DNA of 64,000 bases from Thermoanaerobacterium sp. PSU-2 (GCF_002102475.1 NZ_MSQD01000003.1:124001-188000); one strand, 5' to 3'. Counted from the stretch's first letter, positions 1-9,792 are shown. Numbers and translations are program-made. The notes: generated by a model not told the origin, from the letters alone.

Positions 1-390
1 CCAACCAATATAAGTTAAAAGTATTGCGAAAAATAGTGCTGCTATTATGATCTGTCTAATGTCTATATTCACGACGTAAATCAATGCAAAAGCCGTTCCA
101 CCTATTATAAATGAAACCAGATAAAAAATGCTTAAGACTCTTATAAATTCATGAAATCTATTAAACCCAAATGCAATTGCCACCATTAAAATAGATATTA
201 TTATTTTAAATGTAAGTGAATAAATTATATTAGGCAAAGAAAAAAATATTAGAATTACATACAAAGCGCCTAAAGCGGACGAGAAAATTAACTTTGCATT
301 ATTAGTATTCGATCTGGAAAATCTTTTAGTCAAATATAAAATTATATAATTTATGATCAAGTTTTCGATAAAAATTACATCGGCGTACAC
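1..390 (-). CDS. spoIIGA: SpoIIGA, sporulation sigma-E factor-processing peptidase (C-terminus outside window)
   Basis: The gene runs off the left edge, so only about the first 130 residues are present. The translation starts VYADVIFIENLIINY and continues as four to five hydrophobic helices, which is the N-terminal membrane half of SpoIIGA. In this family the missing C-terminal half is an aspartic-protease domain that activates pro-sigma-E at the sporulation septum. The GTG start at 390 was chosen because a GGAG lies 9 nt upstream; an in-frame TTG five codons earlier has no good ribosome site. Its position directly after ftsZ is the standard Clostridia order (ftsZ-spoIIGA-sigE-sigG). I find no clean Spo0A box in the 233-base gap upstream. 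Confidence 0.85.
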   Translation of the reverse strand, partial: MYADVIFIENLIINYIILYLTKRFSRSNTNNAKLIFSSALGALYVILIFFSLPNIIYSLTFKIIISILMVAIAFGFNRFHEFIRVLSIFYLVSFIIGGTAFALIYVVNIDIRQIIIAALFFAILLTYIGW

Positions 391-580
391 TCCTATCAGC
401 TCCAAATAACTTTAAAAACTACCTAAACTATGTATATTCATTCCGCAATCCTTTATTCCTATTATAATAAAAAAATATCGATAAAATTGTTATAATTTGG
501 CACTAAATTTTCTCTATTATCAATATTTTTTTAAAGAATTTTATACATTAATGTTAATTAATGTAGTTAAAAAGGCATTA

Positions 581-617
581 AAAAAACACCCTAATTAAAA
601 CATTAATTAAGGTGTTT
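581..617 (-). terminator. Rho-independent terminator after ftsZ
   Basis: On the minus strand a long A/T-rich stem (AAACACC...GGTGTTT with TTAATTA arms) is followed by a run of seven T. It lies six bases past the ftsZ stop and ends the division/wall operon. The rest of the 391-623 gap is A/T-rich with no gene. It should hold the spoIIGA promoter, but I cannot identify one with confidence. Confidence 0.85.
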
Positions 618-623
618 CTATTT

Positions 624-1712
624 TTACTTTCTACCTCTTCTTAAGAAAGTAGGAATGTCAAGGTCGTCATTGTCAAACTTTATGACCTCGTTTATGTCTT
701 TAACTTCGCTTTGTTTTATAATTTCTTTTTCTATTTTCGGTTTCTTTTCAGAATCAAACCTCTTTTCAAACCCTGTTGCGATTACCGTAATCCTAATCTG
801 ATCCTCTAAACTTTCATCAATGACTGCGCCAAATATGATATTTGCATCAGGATCCGCTGTTTCATATATGTAGTTAGCCGCTTCGTTAACCTCAAATATG
901 CTTAAGTTAGTTCCACCGGCTATATTTAACAATATCCCTCTTGCACCTTCTATCGACGTCTCCAAAAGTGGACTTTGAACCGCTTGCTTTGCCGCTTCGG
1001 TGGCTTTATTTTCACCAGATGCTATTCCTATACCCATGTGTGCAAGACCTGTTTCCATCATTATGGTCTTAACATCAGCAAAATCAACATTGACAAGACC
1101 TGGGACAGCAATTAGGTCAGAAATACCTTGGACACCTTGCCTTAAGACATCATCTGCAATTTTAAACGCATCTAACATTGATGTCTTCTTCTCTGCCACC
1201 TGTAACAGCCTATCATTTGGAATCGTGACAAGTGCGTCTACGTGTTTTTTAAGCTCACTTATTCCCATTTCAGCGTGTGTCATTCTTTTTTTCCCTTCAA
1301 AAGTAAACGGCTTTGTGACAACTCCAACAGTCAAAATGCCTAATTGTTTAGTTATTTCAGCTACTACAGGAGCAGCGCCTGTACCTGTGCCGCCACCCAT
1401 ACCTGCAGTAATAAATACCATATCAGCACCGCTTATAATCTTTTCAATCTCGTCTTTTGTCTCTTCCGCTGCTTTTTTGCCAATTTCAGGATTTGCGCCT
1501 GCCCCAAGGCCTTTTGTCAGTTTGTCGCCAATCTGTATTTTTGTCTCAGCTTTTGACATGTAAAGTGCTTGCTTGTCCGTATTGATTGCAATGAATTCCA
1601 CACCTTTAAGTCCTGCCTCAATCATTCTGTTTACAGCATTCCCACCGCCACCACCGACGCCAATAACTTTAATATTTGCAAACTGCTCCATATCTGTTTC
1701 AATACCTATCAT
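624..1712 (-). CDS. ftsZ: Cell division protein FtsZ
   Basis: FtsZ is the tubulin-like GTPase that polymerises into the cytoplasmic Z-ring. The 362-residue protein has the N-terminal nucleotide-binding start [16 protein letters not shown], the tubulin signature [10 protein letters not shown] near residue 107, and the conserved C-terminal peptide [10 protein letters not shown] that binds FtsA and other tethers. The linker before that peptide is short and charged. The ATG at 1712 has a strong GAGGAGGG site 7 nt upstream. ftsA ends 17 nt upstream, so the two are co-transcribed. It is the last gene of the cluster before the terminator. Confidence 0.98.
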   Translation of the reverse strand: MIGIETDMEQFANIKVIGVGGGGGNAVNRMIEAGLKGVEFIAINTDKQALYMSKAETKIQIGDKLTKGLGAGANPEIGKKAAEETKDEIEKIISGADMVFITAGMGGGTGTGAAPVVAEITKQLGILTVGVVTKPFTFEGKKRMTHAEMGISELKKHVDALVTIPNDRLLQVAEKKTSMLDAFKIADDVLRQGVQGISDLIAVPGLVNVDFADVKTIMMETGLAHMGIGIASGENKATEAAKQAVQSPLLETSIEGARGILLNIAGGTNLSIFEVNEAANYIYETADPDANIIFGAVIDESLEDQIRITVIATGFEKRFDSEKKPKIEKEIIKQSEVKDINEVIKFDNDDLDIPTFLRRGRK

Positions 1713-1729
1713 ATAAGACCCTCCTCATA

Positions 1730-2956
1730 TCATATCCAAAAATCATTAAACCAGTCTTTTATTTTTGACAATACCCCACTTTTCTTTTGGTCCCTTTCTT
1801 TCGGAACCTCAACTTGCTTTTTATATAGATACTTTCGGTTTGCAAAAACATATTTGACGATTCCTACTGCAGTTGAATATACAGGCGTAGAAACTCCAAT
1901 AGCATTAGGCAAACCTAATCTTACATTTTTACCCAAAATACTCTCTGCTAAATCCAGACTGCCTTTTATAAAAGATATTCCGCCTCCTGTTATTACAATA
2001 TTTGTTGAAATCTGGTCTAAAACGTTAGAACCCCTCATTTCATCGTACACCATCGTCAAAATTTCATTTACTCTCGCTTCTATAATATCTATTATATCAT
2101 TAAGTCTGGTATCTTGAGAACTATGATTTGCTATATTTGCTATTTTTACTGTCTCATCATTCTCTACCTTCACCACAGAACCATACTTCTTCTTTATAAT
2201 TTCGGCTTCTTCAAAAGAAATCTTTAACCCGATTGACAAATCGTTGGTTATGTGATTTCCGCCAACAGGTATCATGCCTGTATATATTAAATTTCCAGAC
2301 TTAAAGACTGCTATATCTGTTACACCAGCACCTATGTCGATAAGTGCTACGCCAAGTTCTCTCTCATCTTTAGTCAATATTGCTTCTGCTGTAGCTAATG
2401 GCTCTACGATGATTCCCGACATGGTGTAACCAGCCTTTTTTACGCATTTTTCCATATTCTGTACTGCTGTCAAGCTACCCGTCACAATTGCCGCATCCAC
2501 TTCCAACCTTATCCCTGCCATACCTACAGGGTCTTTAATTTCTCCATAACCATCTACTATGTATTCAATAGGGATAAGCTCAATTATCTGTTTATCAGAT
2601 GGCAAAGCCATTATTTTAGCAGCTTGCAGCACTCTTTCCACATCTTGCGCTGTTATCTCTTTATCATCCCTTGTTACAGCCACAAGACCTCTATTTCTGT
2701 ATATTTCAGTAAGGCCGCCGGGAATTTTAATGTAAACCGATGTGACCTTTTGATTCGCCATTCTTTCAGCCTGTTCGATGGATTTTTTAATGGAAAAAGC
2801 AGTTGTCTCTATATCAACAACGACTCCTTTTTTCATGCCATTGCATGGATACATTCCAATGCCAATTATCCTCAGCTCTCCATTTTTGTCACATTGGCCA
2901 ATTATAGTGCATACTTTTGATGTCCCAATATCAATACCTGTTATGATTTCATTCAA
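1730..2956 (-). CDS. ftsA: Cell division protein FtsA
   Basis: FtsA is an actin-fold ATPase that tethers FtsZ filaments to the membrane and recruits later divisome proteins. Visible features are the phosphate-1 motif ITGIDIGTSKVCTIIG at the N-terminus, the second phosphate motif ALIDIGAGVTDIAVF near residue 205 and VITGGGISFIKG near 320. The end is a short amphipathic stretch with a WFNDFWI tail, consistent with a membrane-targeting helix. Length (408 aa) is usual for Firmicutes. A GGGGAGGAG ribosome site precedes the ATG. It follows sbp and precedes ftsZ in the same operon. Confidence 0.97.
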   Translation of the reverse strand: MNEIITGIDIGTSKVCTIIGQCDKNGELRIIGIGMYPCNGMKKGVVVDIETTAFSIKKSIEQAERMANQKVTSVYIKIPGGLTEIYRNRGLVAVTRDDKEITAQDVERVLQAAKIMALPSDKQIIELIPIEYIVDGYGEIKDPVGMAGIRLEVDAAIVTGSLTAVQNMEKCVKKAGYTMSGIIVEPLATAEAILTKDERELGVALIDIGAGVTDIAVFKSGNLIYTGMIPVGGNHITNDLSIGLKISFEEAEIIKKKYGSVVKVENDETVKIANIANHSSQDTRLNDIIDIIEARVNEILTMVYDEMRGSNVLDQISTNIVITGGGISFIKGSLDLAESILGKNVRLGLPNAIGVSTPVYSTAVGIVKYVFANRKYLYKKQVEVPKERDQKKSGVLSKIKDWFNDFWI

Positions 2957-2978
2957 TTAATTCTCCTCCCCTCGGAGC

Positions 2979-3326
2979 TTATTGTTTTTTAGAAAAATTA
3001 TTCAAAATGTATCTCCGAATATAAGCAAAATTTGTAAACAATCTGCTGCCAAAAGCAAAAATCGCAGCCAAATAAATCGGAACTCCTAACACATCACCTA
3101 TATAGGCTAAAACTGCAGCCAATATAGCATTTCCAAAAAAGCCTGAAATGAAAATAGCATTATTGAATTTATTTTCAAGGCTGGCACGAATTCCTCCAAA
3201 AACAGAATCTAGTGCAGCCAGTATGGCAACGGAAAGATATGATGTATATGCAGGAGGCAAATTAATTGGCAAGAAAAAGCCGATTGCAAGTCCTAAAGCT
3301 AAACTTAAAATGATAATTAAAGCCAT
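2979..3326 (-). CDS. sbp: Small basic protein, DUF1290 (Sbp)
   Basis: This is a 115-residue integral membrane protein with about three to four hydrophobic segments and a basic C-terminus (RRYILNNFSKKQ). It matches the DUF1290 small basic protein that sits between divIB and ftsA in Bacillus and Clostridia. No biochemical role is established to my knowledge; its genomic position suggests a link to division. The ATG at 3326 shares one base with the DUF881 stop (TGATG) and has GGAGGG upstream, so it is translationally coupled. The TTG one codon earlier is less likely. Confidence 0.85.
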   Translation of the reverse strand: MALIIILSLALGLAIGFFLPINLPPAYTSYLSVAILAALDSVFGGIRASLENKFNNAIFISGFFGNAILAAVLAYIGDVLGVPIYLAAIFAFGSRLFTNFAYIRRYILNNFSKKQ

Positions 3327-4045
3327 CAATTATTCCCTCCTTCGTAAGGTTTCGCATATTTATACGTTAAAACACCGTCATATTTTTTGACTAATATTTT
3401 GTCAGAACGCTTAATGTTAACCTGAATTCCCCAGTTTGACAATGTATCGATGATTCCACCTTTAAGTCGCAAAGCAGCTTCCAATGTATCTGGATTTCCA
3501 ATGGCTTTCACCACATATGGAGGCGTAAATCTGACTGAATTAATATCGATAGTATTGCCTATCATTCGTATCTCAGATGTTGCAACGAGTCTTTGGTCAT
3601 TTATTGATATAGCTTCAGCTCCCGCTGCTCTAAGCTCATTAACTATATTTAGAAGATCTTCATCGTGAACCAAAAAAGCATTCTGATCAGCACCGGGTTG
3701 AAGTTGTGTATTGCCATCATTTATTGTAACTATGATGCCAGGTCCTTCAACATCAGAAAGGCCCGCTAATTCTTTATATTTGTCAAGGTCATCTTTAAGA
3801 GACTTTGTTACTGTGCTTGACTTAGCCGCAGAATTTTCATAATTTGATATTTTCGCTTCTAAATCATTTATCTGTTTTTTCAACTCATCTCTCTCTTTCT
3901 GAACTTGATTTAATTTACTTGTAAGTTCCTCTGCTCTTTGCACAGTCAAACTATCACTGTTTTTCACATTTCTAAACTGTGTTGATATCATTATTCCAAG
4001 AACGACACATACAAAAGCGATAGAAACAAAAAAGCTCTTTTTCAC
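3326..4045 (-). CDS. DUF881 family division-cluster protein
   Basis: The 239-residue protein has a single N-terminal membrane anchor (residues 5-22), an extracytoplasmic coiled coil (about 35-95, rich in E, K, L) and a C-terminal alpha/beta domain with GPGIIVTINDG and INDQRLVATSEIR. That layout is DUF881 (YlxW/YlxX-like). These proteins lie between divIB and ftsA/sbp in many Firmicutes; their exact function is unknown. It is one gene of the mraZ-ftsZ operon, overlaps sbp by one base and follows ftsQ after 17 nt. Confidence 0.88.
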   Translation of the reverse strand: MKKSFFVSIAFVCVVLGIMISTQFRNVKNSDSLTVQRAEELTSKLNQVQKERDELKKQINDLEAKISNYENSAAKSSTVTKSLKDDLDKYKELAGLSDVEGPGIIVTINDGNTQLQPGADQNAFLVHDEDLLNIVNELRAAGAEAISINDQRLVATSEIRMIGNTIDINSVRFTPPYVVKAIGNPDTLEAALRLKGGIIDTLSNWGIQVNIKRSDKILVKKYDGVLTYKYAKPYEGGNN

Positions 4046-4062
4046 TGCACTTCCTCCATTTC

Positions 4063-4782
4063 TTATGGCGTATAAATTGGATTCCCGTTGCTTACTATAA
4101 GAACATTTCCACTGTTATAGCCTTTTTTCTCTAAATCATTCAATATCTTTTCAGAAAAATTTAATGAATAGCTTATGTCATCAACATTCTCCAATACTAC
4201 ATTTATTCCTGAATTCGTCTTTAATGTAATCTTTGAACCATCAACAATTATACTATTGTATATATTCTTATTATATATTAACGGCAATAGTTTTGCTATG
4301 TCCTTATTATTACTTAAATTGTTGATTTTACTTCCTATCTCAAATTTTCCAACGTCGATTCCCTTTAATATTGGCAATTTATTGTTGTAATCACCTAACT
4401 GAACTGCGACACAGTCGGTATCTACATATAGAAATTTGTCTTTATAGCTTATTTGAGCCGCCAATACCCTTTCATCTATTTTTATTTCGACTTTAGAAGG
4501 ATAAATTATGTTAATTGACGCATCTTTAATGTATGGATCCTTCATAATGGATTTAATGACGGCTGATTTATTTATTTTCAGAGTATTGCTGCCTATCTCT
4601 ATCCCCGACAACCTTATGACATCGCTCTTATCTACTGATCTTGTCCCATAGACATATATGTTTTTTACATCAAATAATGATGTTTTAAATAAAATTATAT
4701 AAAGTATGATTGCAAAAATAAATAAAAATACGATAAAAACGCTAAACCTCTTTTTCTTTTTATACTGTCTTTCTTCCATCAT
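4063..4782 (-). CDS. divIB: FtsQ/DivIB-type cell division protein
   Basis: The predicted 239-residue bitopic protein has a short basic cytoplasmic tail (KKKKR), one transmembrane helix (FSVFIVFLFIFAIILYIILF), then a POTRA-like domain (FDVKNIYVYGTRSVDKSDVIRLSGIEIGSN) and a beta domain. This is the FtsQ/DivIB layout; the family links FtsL/FtsB-type proteins to septal wall synthesis outside the membrane. The open frame extends to an ATG at 4812. I place the start at 4782 because GAGG lies 8 nt upstream of it, whereas 4812 has no site. It follows murA, separated by a strong hairpin. Confidence 0.88.
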   Translation of the reverse strand: MMEERQYKKKKRFSVFIVFLFIFAIILYIILFKTSLFDVKNIYVYGTRSVDKSDVIRLSGIEIGSNTLKINKSAVIKSIMKDPYIKDASINIIYPSKVEIKIDERVLAAQISYKDKFLYVDTDCVAVQLGDYNNKLPILKGIDVGKFEIGSKINNLSNNKDIAKLLPLIYNKNIYNSIIVDGSKITLKTNSGINVVLENVDDISYSLNFSEKILNDLEKKGYNSGNVLIVSNGNPIYTP

Positions 4783-4822
4783 ATACATCGCCTCTATCAT
4801 ATGCTTGTACAAATTTTAGATG

Positions 4823-4850
4823 ATGTAAAACAGCATTGGCTGTTTTACAT
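4823..4850 (-). repeat. Perfect 12-bp hairpin between murA and ftsQ
   Basis: Arms ATGTAAAACAGC and GCTGTTTTACAT pair perfectly around a 4-base loop. The murA stop codon (4845-4847) lies inside one arm. There is no T-run after it on the minus strand, so it is not a standard terminator. An mRNA-processing or stability element, or a partial attenuator, would fit. Confidence 0.75.
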
Positions 4851-6095
4851 AGTCCTTTCTATGTCAGCACCAAGATTTTTTAAATTTTCGCTAAAATCTT
4901 CATATCCTCTATCAATATGTTCTATGTCTTCTACAATTGTAGTGCCGATAGCACCTAATCCAGCTAAGACTAGTGCTGCACCACCTCTTAAATCTTTTGC
5001 AACGACATTTGTTCCCGTAAGCTTGTCAACTCCTTTCACTACCGCAATTCGCCCATCTACTTTAATATCTGCACCCATTCTTACTAATTCTTCTGTATAT
5101 TTAAACCTATTGTCAAAAATAGTCTCCGTAACTATAGATGTCCCATCCGCAGTAGCTAAAAGTGAAACCATTTGTGCCTGAAGATCCGTTGGAAAACCAG
5201 GATATGGGAGAGTTATTATCATGTCAACTGCCTTGGCTCTACCGGTAGAATTAAGTTTTATAAAGTCATTGCCATGTGATATTTTAAAACCACATTCATT
5301 TAGCTTTGACAAAAGAGAATCTACGTGTCTTTTAATCACATTTTTAAGAACTACCTCTCCTTTTGTAATAGCTGATGCAATAAGATAAGTCCCCGCAACT
5401 ATCCTATCAGGTATTATTGTGTATTCAGTATCATGCAATTCTTTTACACCTCGTACGACAATAGTATTTGTACCTGCACCTGAAATCTTTGCACCCATCG
5501 AATTTAGAAAATTTTGTAGATCCTCTATTTCTGGCTCTTTTGCAGCATTTCCTATAACTGTAGTTCCATCAGCCATGGATGCAGCCAACATTATATTTTC
5601 AGTTGCACCAACGCTGGGTATATCAAGATGTATTTCATTGCCGCAAATTGACTTGCTTTCACAATTGATAAATCCATACGATTCATCTATTGATATGCCA
5701 AGCTTTTTTAAACTTTTTATGTGCAAGTCAATAGGCCTATGCCCTATGTCACATCCTCCTGGAAAGCTGATCTGAGCAACATTATTTCTTGCCACCAATG
5801 CTCCCATCAAAAAAATGGATGATCTCATTGCTCTCATTAATCTGTCTGGAATGTGGTAATCAATGATACCACTGGAATCTACTATAATGTCTGACCCATC
5901 AAATTCTACTGTACAGCCTAAGTGTCTTAATATTTCTATCATAGAATAAACATCTTTTAATCTTGGGCAAGAGTGTAAAATACTTACACCTTTGTTTAAT
6001 AGTGTTGCAGCAAGTATTGGCAATACAGAATTTTTCGCACCGTTTATCCGTACCTCACCTTTTAATCTATTTCCTCCTTTAATGACATATTTCAT
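4845..6095 (-). CDS. murA: UDP-N-acetylglucosamine 1-carboxyvinyltransferase
   Basis: MurA transfers enolpyruvate from PEP to UDP-GlcNAc, the first committed step of peptidoglycan precursor synthesis, in the cytoplasm. The 416-residue sequence has the N-terminal KNSVLPILAA motif (Lys21, Asn22) and the active-site loop FPGGCDIGHRP with the PEP-reactive Cys115. The second domain carries FPTDLQAQM and the C-terminal RGGAALVLAGLGA. An AGGAGGTG site precedes the ATG. It sits between murG and ftsQ. Clostridia often carry two MurA paralogues; this is the one within the division cluster. Confidence 0.96.
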   Translation of the reverse strand: MKYVIKGGNRLKGEVRINGAKNSVLPILAATLLNKGVSILHSCPRLKDVYSMIEILRHLGCTVEFDGSDIIVDSSGIIDYHIPDRLMRAMRSSIFLMGALVARNNVAQISFPGGCDIGHRPIDLHIKSLKKLGISIDESYGFINCESKSICGNEIHLDIPSVGATENIMLAASMADGTTVIGNAAKEPEIEDLQNFLNSMGAKISGAGTNTIVVRGVKELHDTEYTIIPDRIVAGTYLIASAITKGEVVLKNVIKRHVDSLLSKLNECGFKISHGNDFIKLNSTGRAKAVDMIITLPYPGFPTDLQAQMVSLLATADGTSIVTETIFDNRFKYTEELVRMGADIKVDGRIAVVKGVDKLTGTNVVAKDLRGGAALVLAGLGAIGTTIVEDIEHIDRGYEDFSENLKNLGADIERTM

Positions 6096-6165
6096 CCCAT
6101 TCTATCACCTCCTGTTAAGCTGTACAATTCATAATATGCACCTATGCTTCAGGAGGTTACATCGC

Positions 6166-7260
6166 CTATTTTAGCTTACAAACAAGCCTATAAATTTCAT
6201 TGGCAGCATCTATCTTTGATAACTTTTTTGCATTAGCTTTCATGGTTTTAAGCTTACTGGAGTCATTTACGATAGATAATATCTTTTTATACAAAACATC
6301 TCCATTTAAGTCTTTTTCAAGAATCACCAAAGCTGCACCATTTTTTTCAAGAACTCTTGCATTGTACTCTTGATGATTGTGAGTAACATTTGGAGACGGA
6401 ATCAAAATCGATGCAGTTGATGTGGCTAACAATTCTGCAAGTGTGATTGCACCTGATCTACACACCATTACATCTGCAATTGAATAGATATCACCCATTT
6501 CATAACAATACGGAATTATCTTAATATTTTCTCCTAATCTTATATCGTAATCTTTGATCATTTTTATTACACTGTCATACTGATTTTTTCCTGTTATCAT
6601 AAGAATCTGAAATTCTTCTCTCGATTTTTTTATCACATCAACCATGTATTCATTGATTTTGGCAGCGCCTCTGCTACCTCCTACAGAAACCACTACTTTT
6701 TTCGTCTCATCTAAGCCCCATTTTTTCAAAGCCTTTTTTCTATCACCATTCAAAATTTCCATTCTAATGGGATTACCTGTTACAAAGATATTGCCTTTAT
6801 TTCGAAAGTACTTTTTTGACTCATCAAATGCAACGGCCACAATATCTACAAACCTTGAAAGTATCTTATTAGTAAGTCCTGGATAAGCATTTTGCTCGTG
6901 AATAAGCGTTGGTATCTTCATAAGGGCTGCTGTCATGACTACAGGGCCGCACACATATCCCCCTGTTCCAATTACTACATCCGGTCTATAATCATTTATT
7001 ATTTTTTTTGCATCTATCAAACCATCGAAAGCTATCTTAATAGTCTTTATCGTATCAATTGATAATTTGCGCTTAAATCCTTTTACCCTTATCGTTTTAA
7101 GGGTATAACCTGACTTTGGCACCAATTCTTTTTCAAGCCCATTTTCTGTTCCTACAAATAATATCTCTGCATCTTTTTCGTTTCGCATGATTTCATTTGC
7201 AATTGCCACTGCCGGATATATATGACCACCTGTACCGCCACCTGTCAATAAGTACCTCAT
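6166..7260 (-). CDS. murG: MurG glycosyltransferase (lipid II synthesis)
   Basis: MurG adds GlcNAc from UDP-GlcNAc to lipid I to form lipid II on the cytoplasmic membrane face. The 364-residue GT28 protein starts MRYLLTGGGTGGHIYPAVAIA, the glycine-rich loop typical of MurG. It also has a second Gly loop VVSVGGSRGAAKIN near residue 190 and the donor-binding MVCRSGAITLAELLA near 265. It lies 4 nt after ftsW and 70 nt before murA. Length and motifs are normal. Confidence 0.97.
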   Translation of the reverse strand: MRYLLTGGGTGGHIYPAVAIANEIMRNEKDAEILFVGTENGLEKELVPKSGYTLKTIRVKGFKRKLSIDTIKTIKIAFDGLIDAKKIINDYRPDVVIGTGGYVCGPVVMTAALMKIPTLIHEQNAYPGLTNKILSRFVDIVAVAFDESKKYFRNKGNIFVTGNPIRMEILNGDRKKALKKWGLDETKKVVVSVGGSRGAAKINEYMVDVIKKSREEFQILMITGKNQYDSVIKMIKDYDIRLGENIKIIPYCYEMGDIYSIADVMVCRSGAITLAELLATSTASILIPSPNVTHNHQEYNARVLEKNGAALVILEKDLNGDVLYKKILSIVNDSSKLKTMKANAKKLSKIDAANEIYRLVCKLK

Positions 7261-7264
7261 TTCA

Positions 7265-8371
7265 TCAACTCCTATCCATGTTTGCGTACCTTGATATATT
7301 CAATAATATGCCCATTGCAGCCATCATAAAGACTGTAGATGTCCCACCATAACTGATAAATGGCAAAGACACACCAGTAGCTGGCATTGATGAAGTTACA
7401 ACTGCAACATTTATCAATGTTTGAACGCCGATCACACCTACAATGCCGGTAGCAATGAGGCATCCAAATACATCCGGAGCTTTTGCCGCAACTCTAAGGC
7501 CTCTTATTATAAGATACAGAAAAAGCAGCAGTATAGAAGCTGTCCCAATAAGGCCAAGCTCTTCACCGATTATTGAAAAAATAAAGTCGTTTTGTGGCAT
7601 CGGCAGATACATAAACTTCTGTCGGCTTCTGCCTAAACCGACTCCAAAAAGCCCTCCTGAACCTAAAGCATACAAAGACTGTACAATTTGATAGCCATGC
7701 CCTTTTATGTCTTGCCATGGATTTAAAAATGTAAATACCCTTTGCCTTATGTACTTTATGCTGGTCACTACGATAATAGCTGCAGAACCACCAACTCCAA
7801 ACAATGTCGCCATAAATGATAACTTTGCGCCCGCCACAAATAAGATTATTATAGAAATGATAAATATTGTACCAGCAGTGCTGAAATTTGGCTGCTTCAT
7901 AATGAGTAAAAAGAATATTCCGGCAATCAATAGTACAGGAAGGACTCCCTTTTTAAAGCTTTTTGCATAATTAGGGTTATTATCAAAATATTTTGCAAAA
8001 AACAGTATTATGGCGTATTTAGCTATTTCTGACGGCTGCAAAGTAAATCCGCCTATTTCAATCCATCTGGTAGAATTGTACCTTGTACTTCCTATTCCTG
8101 GCAACAATACTACTATAAGTAAAACTATTGACAATATCAACAACGCATTTGACAGCTTCTTCAATTTATGATAATCAAAATTCATCATAAATGTCATGGC
8201 AAAAAAGCCGATAATTGCCCACAAAAGCTGACGCTTCAAAAAATAGAATGAATCATGGTATTGGTAATACGCATTTGCAGAGCTTGCGCTAAATACCATC
8301 ACAACACCTATGGACACAAGAACCAATACGGATATAAGTATATTGTAATCAACGGGATACTTACGATTCAC
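7265..8371 (-). CDS. ftsW: FtsW/SpoVE-type SEDS glycosyltransferase
   Basis: The 368-residue polytopic membrane protein has about ten transmembrane segments. SEDS-family motifs visible are TRWIEIGGFTLQPSEIAKYA, GHGYQIVQSLYALGSGGLFGVGLGRSRQK and the C-terminal PFISYGGTSTVFMMAAMGILLN. SEDS proteins polymerise lipid II together with a class B PBP. Placement between murD and murG fits FtsW or the Bacillus SpoVE, which are not separable by sequence alone. The likely partner PBP is encoded about 5 kb upstream in the same operon. Confidence 0.95.
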   Translation of the reverse strand: MNRKYPVDYNILISVLVLVSIGVVMVFSASSANAYYQYHDSFYFLKRQLLWAIIGFFAMTFMMNFDYHKLKKLSNALLILSIVLLIVVLLPGIGSTRYNSTRWIEIGGFTLQPSEIAKYAIILFFAKYFDNNPNYAKSFKKGVLPVLLIAGIFFLLIMKQPNFSTAGTIFIISIIILFVAGAKLSFMATLFGVGGSAAIIVVTSIKYIRQRVFTFLNPWQDIKGHGYQIVQSLYALGSGGLFGVGLGRSRQKFMYLPMPQNDFIFSIIGEELGLIGTASILLLFLYLIIRGLRVAAKAPDVFGCLIATGIVGVIGVQTLINVAVVTSSMPATGVSLPFISYGGTSTVFMMAAMGILLNISRYANMDRS

Positions 8372-8376
8372 CGAGC

Positions 8377-9741
8377 CTACCCCCTCAAAGAATTTACTGC
8401 ATCTTTAAAGAGTCTGCCTCTCTCTTCATAATTTCTAAACATATCCCAACTTGCACAGGCAGGCGATAAAAGCACATTGTCGCCAGGTTTAGCCGCATTA
8501 TAAGCAGCATAAACAGCATCATCTATGCTTTCTACAAATATAACATCATCTTCTGAATACCCTTCTTTTATAGCAGATCTATAGATTAAATCTTTTGTCT
8601 CGCCAAGCAGAATCAATTTTTTTACGCGGCCTTTAAAAGAAGCAGTAAATTCATCAAAACTTACACCTTTGTCATATCCACCGGCAATCAATATGATAGG
8701 GCCTTTCATGGCTTCAATAGCTTTTATAGCCGCATCTGGGTTTGTGCCCTTTGAGTCATTGTAATATTTGACTCCATTTACGTTTCTTACAAATTCAATC
8801 CTATGCTCAACGCCTTTAAATGTCCTCAATGTTTCACTTATGACCTTAATATCAATTCCCGCTAAATAAGCCATTGTAGATGCCACCATGGCATTTTCTA
8901 CATTGTGATTTCCTGGAATATATATGTCTTCAATGTCTATTATCGCACTTTTTTCTCCATCTGCAGAGATTACGATTTTTCCATTTTCAAGATACGTACC
9001 ATACTCTAAAGCTCTATTTCTGCTAAAAGGAAAAACATTGCATTTGGCTTTTTTAAATAAAGAAGAAATATTTTTATCATCATAATTTAAGACAGTGAAT
9101 TGATCAGCAGTTTGATTCTCGAAAATCCGCCCTTTGATTTCGATGTAGTTTTCCAATGTCTTGTGTCTATTTAAATGATCCGGGGTTATATTTATTATTG
9201 CGCTTATTACAGGTTTGAACTCCTTTATTGTTTCCAATTGAAAACTGCTTATTTCCGCTACAATGACATCATCCGCATTAGCATTTATTGCTGCTTCAAC
9301 AAGAGGATATCCTATGTTTCCTGCAACATATGTCTTTATACCTGACGCTTTAAATATTTCGCCAAGCAGCGATGTTGTAGTAGTCTTTCCATTTGTACCG
9401 GTTATGGCGTATATAGGCGCTTTTGACAACCTATAAGCAAACTCCACCTCACCTATTACATCAATGCCCTTTGATTTTGACAATACGACTATATCAGAGT
9501 CCACAGAAATCCCAGGACTAACAATGACCATTTCTGCACCATTTAAAAGCTCATCTGTGACATCTTTAAAGCAAAATGTAACACCTTTTTCTTTAAATTC
9601 TTTCAAATCATCACCAAACTTATCCTCATCTTTTGAATCAAACACAAATATTTTAGCATTTAACATCAATAAAACCCTACACAGAGCTTTGCCACTTAAC
9701 CCAAATCCTGCTACAACAACTTTTTTACCACAAAAGTCCAT
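8377..9741 (-). CDS. murD: UDP-N-acetylmuramoylalanine--D-glutamate ligase
   Basis: MurD adds D-glutamate to UDP-MurNAc-L-Ala using ATP in the cytoplasm. The 454-residue protein starts with the Rossmann-like KKVVVAGFGLSGKALCR, has the Mur-ligase P-loop AITGTNGKTTTTSLLGEI near residue 115, and shows NITPDHLNRHKT and YYNDSKGTNPDAAIKAIEA further on. The C-terminal third carries LLSPACASWDMFRNYEERGRLF, the typical MurD end. It lies 51 nt after mraY and 5 nt before ftsW. Confidence 0.97.
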   Translation of the reverse strand: MDFCGKKVVVAGFGLSGKALCRVLLMLNAKIFVFDSKDEDKFGDDLKEFKEKGVTFCFKDVTDELLNGAEMVIVSPGISVDSDIVVLSKSKGIDVIGEVEFAYRLSKAPIYAITGTNGKTTTTSLLGEIFKASGIKTYVAGNIGYPLVEAAINANADDVIVAEISSFQLETIKEFKPVISAIINITPDHLNRHKTLENYIEIKGRIFENQTADQFTVLNYDDKNISSLFKKAKCNVFPFSRNRALEYGTYLENGKIVISADGEKSAIIDIEDIYIPGNHNVENAMVASTMAYLAGIDIKVISETLRTFKGVEHRIEFVRNVNGVKYYNDSKGTNPDAAIKAIEAMKGPIILIAGGYDKGVSFDEFTASFKGRVKKLILLGETKDLIYRSAIKEGYSEDDVIFVESIDDAVYAAYNAAKPGDNVLLSPACASWDMFRNYEERGRLFKDAVNSLRG

Positions 9742-9792
9742 ATTTTCCTCCTAAATTATAAAAAATTTTTCATTCTGATTTTTAAGATAAAT

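Noticed and set aside
391-580. Possible Spo0A boxes before spoIIGA
   Set aside because: Only a degenerate TGCCAAA is found and promoter boxes do not fit around it, so I do not call a site.
1000-1563. Open frame on the plus strand opposite ftsZ
   Set aside because: It lies entirely within ftsZ, has no ribosome site, and its composition follows from the opposite coding strand.
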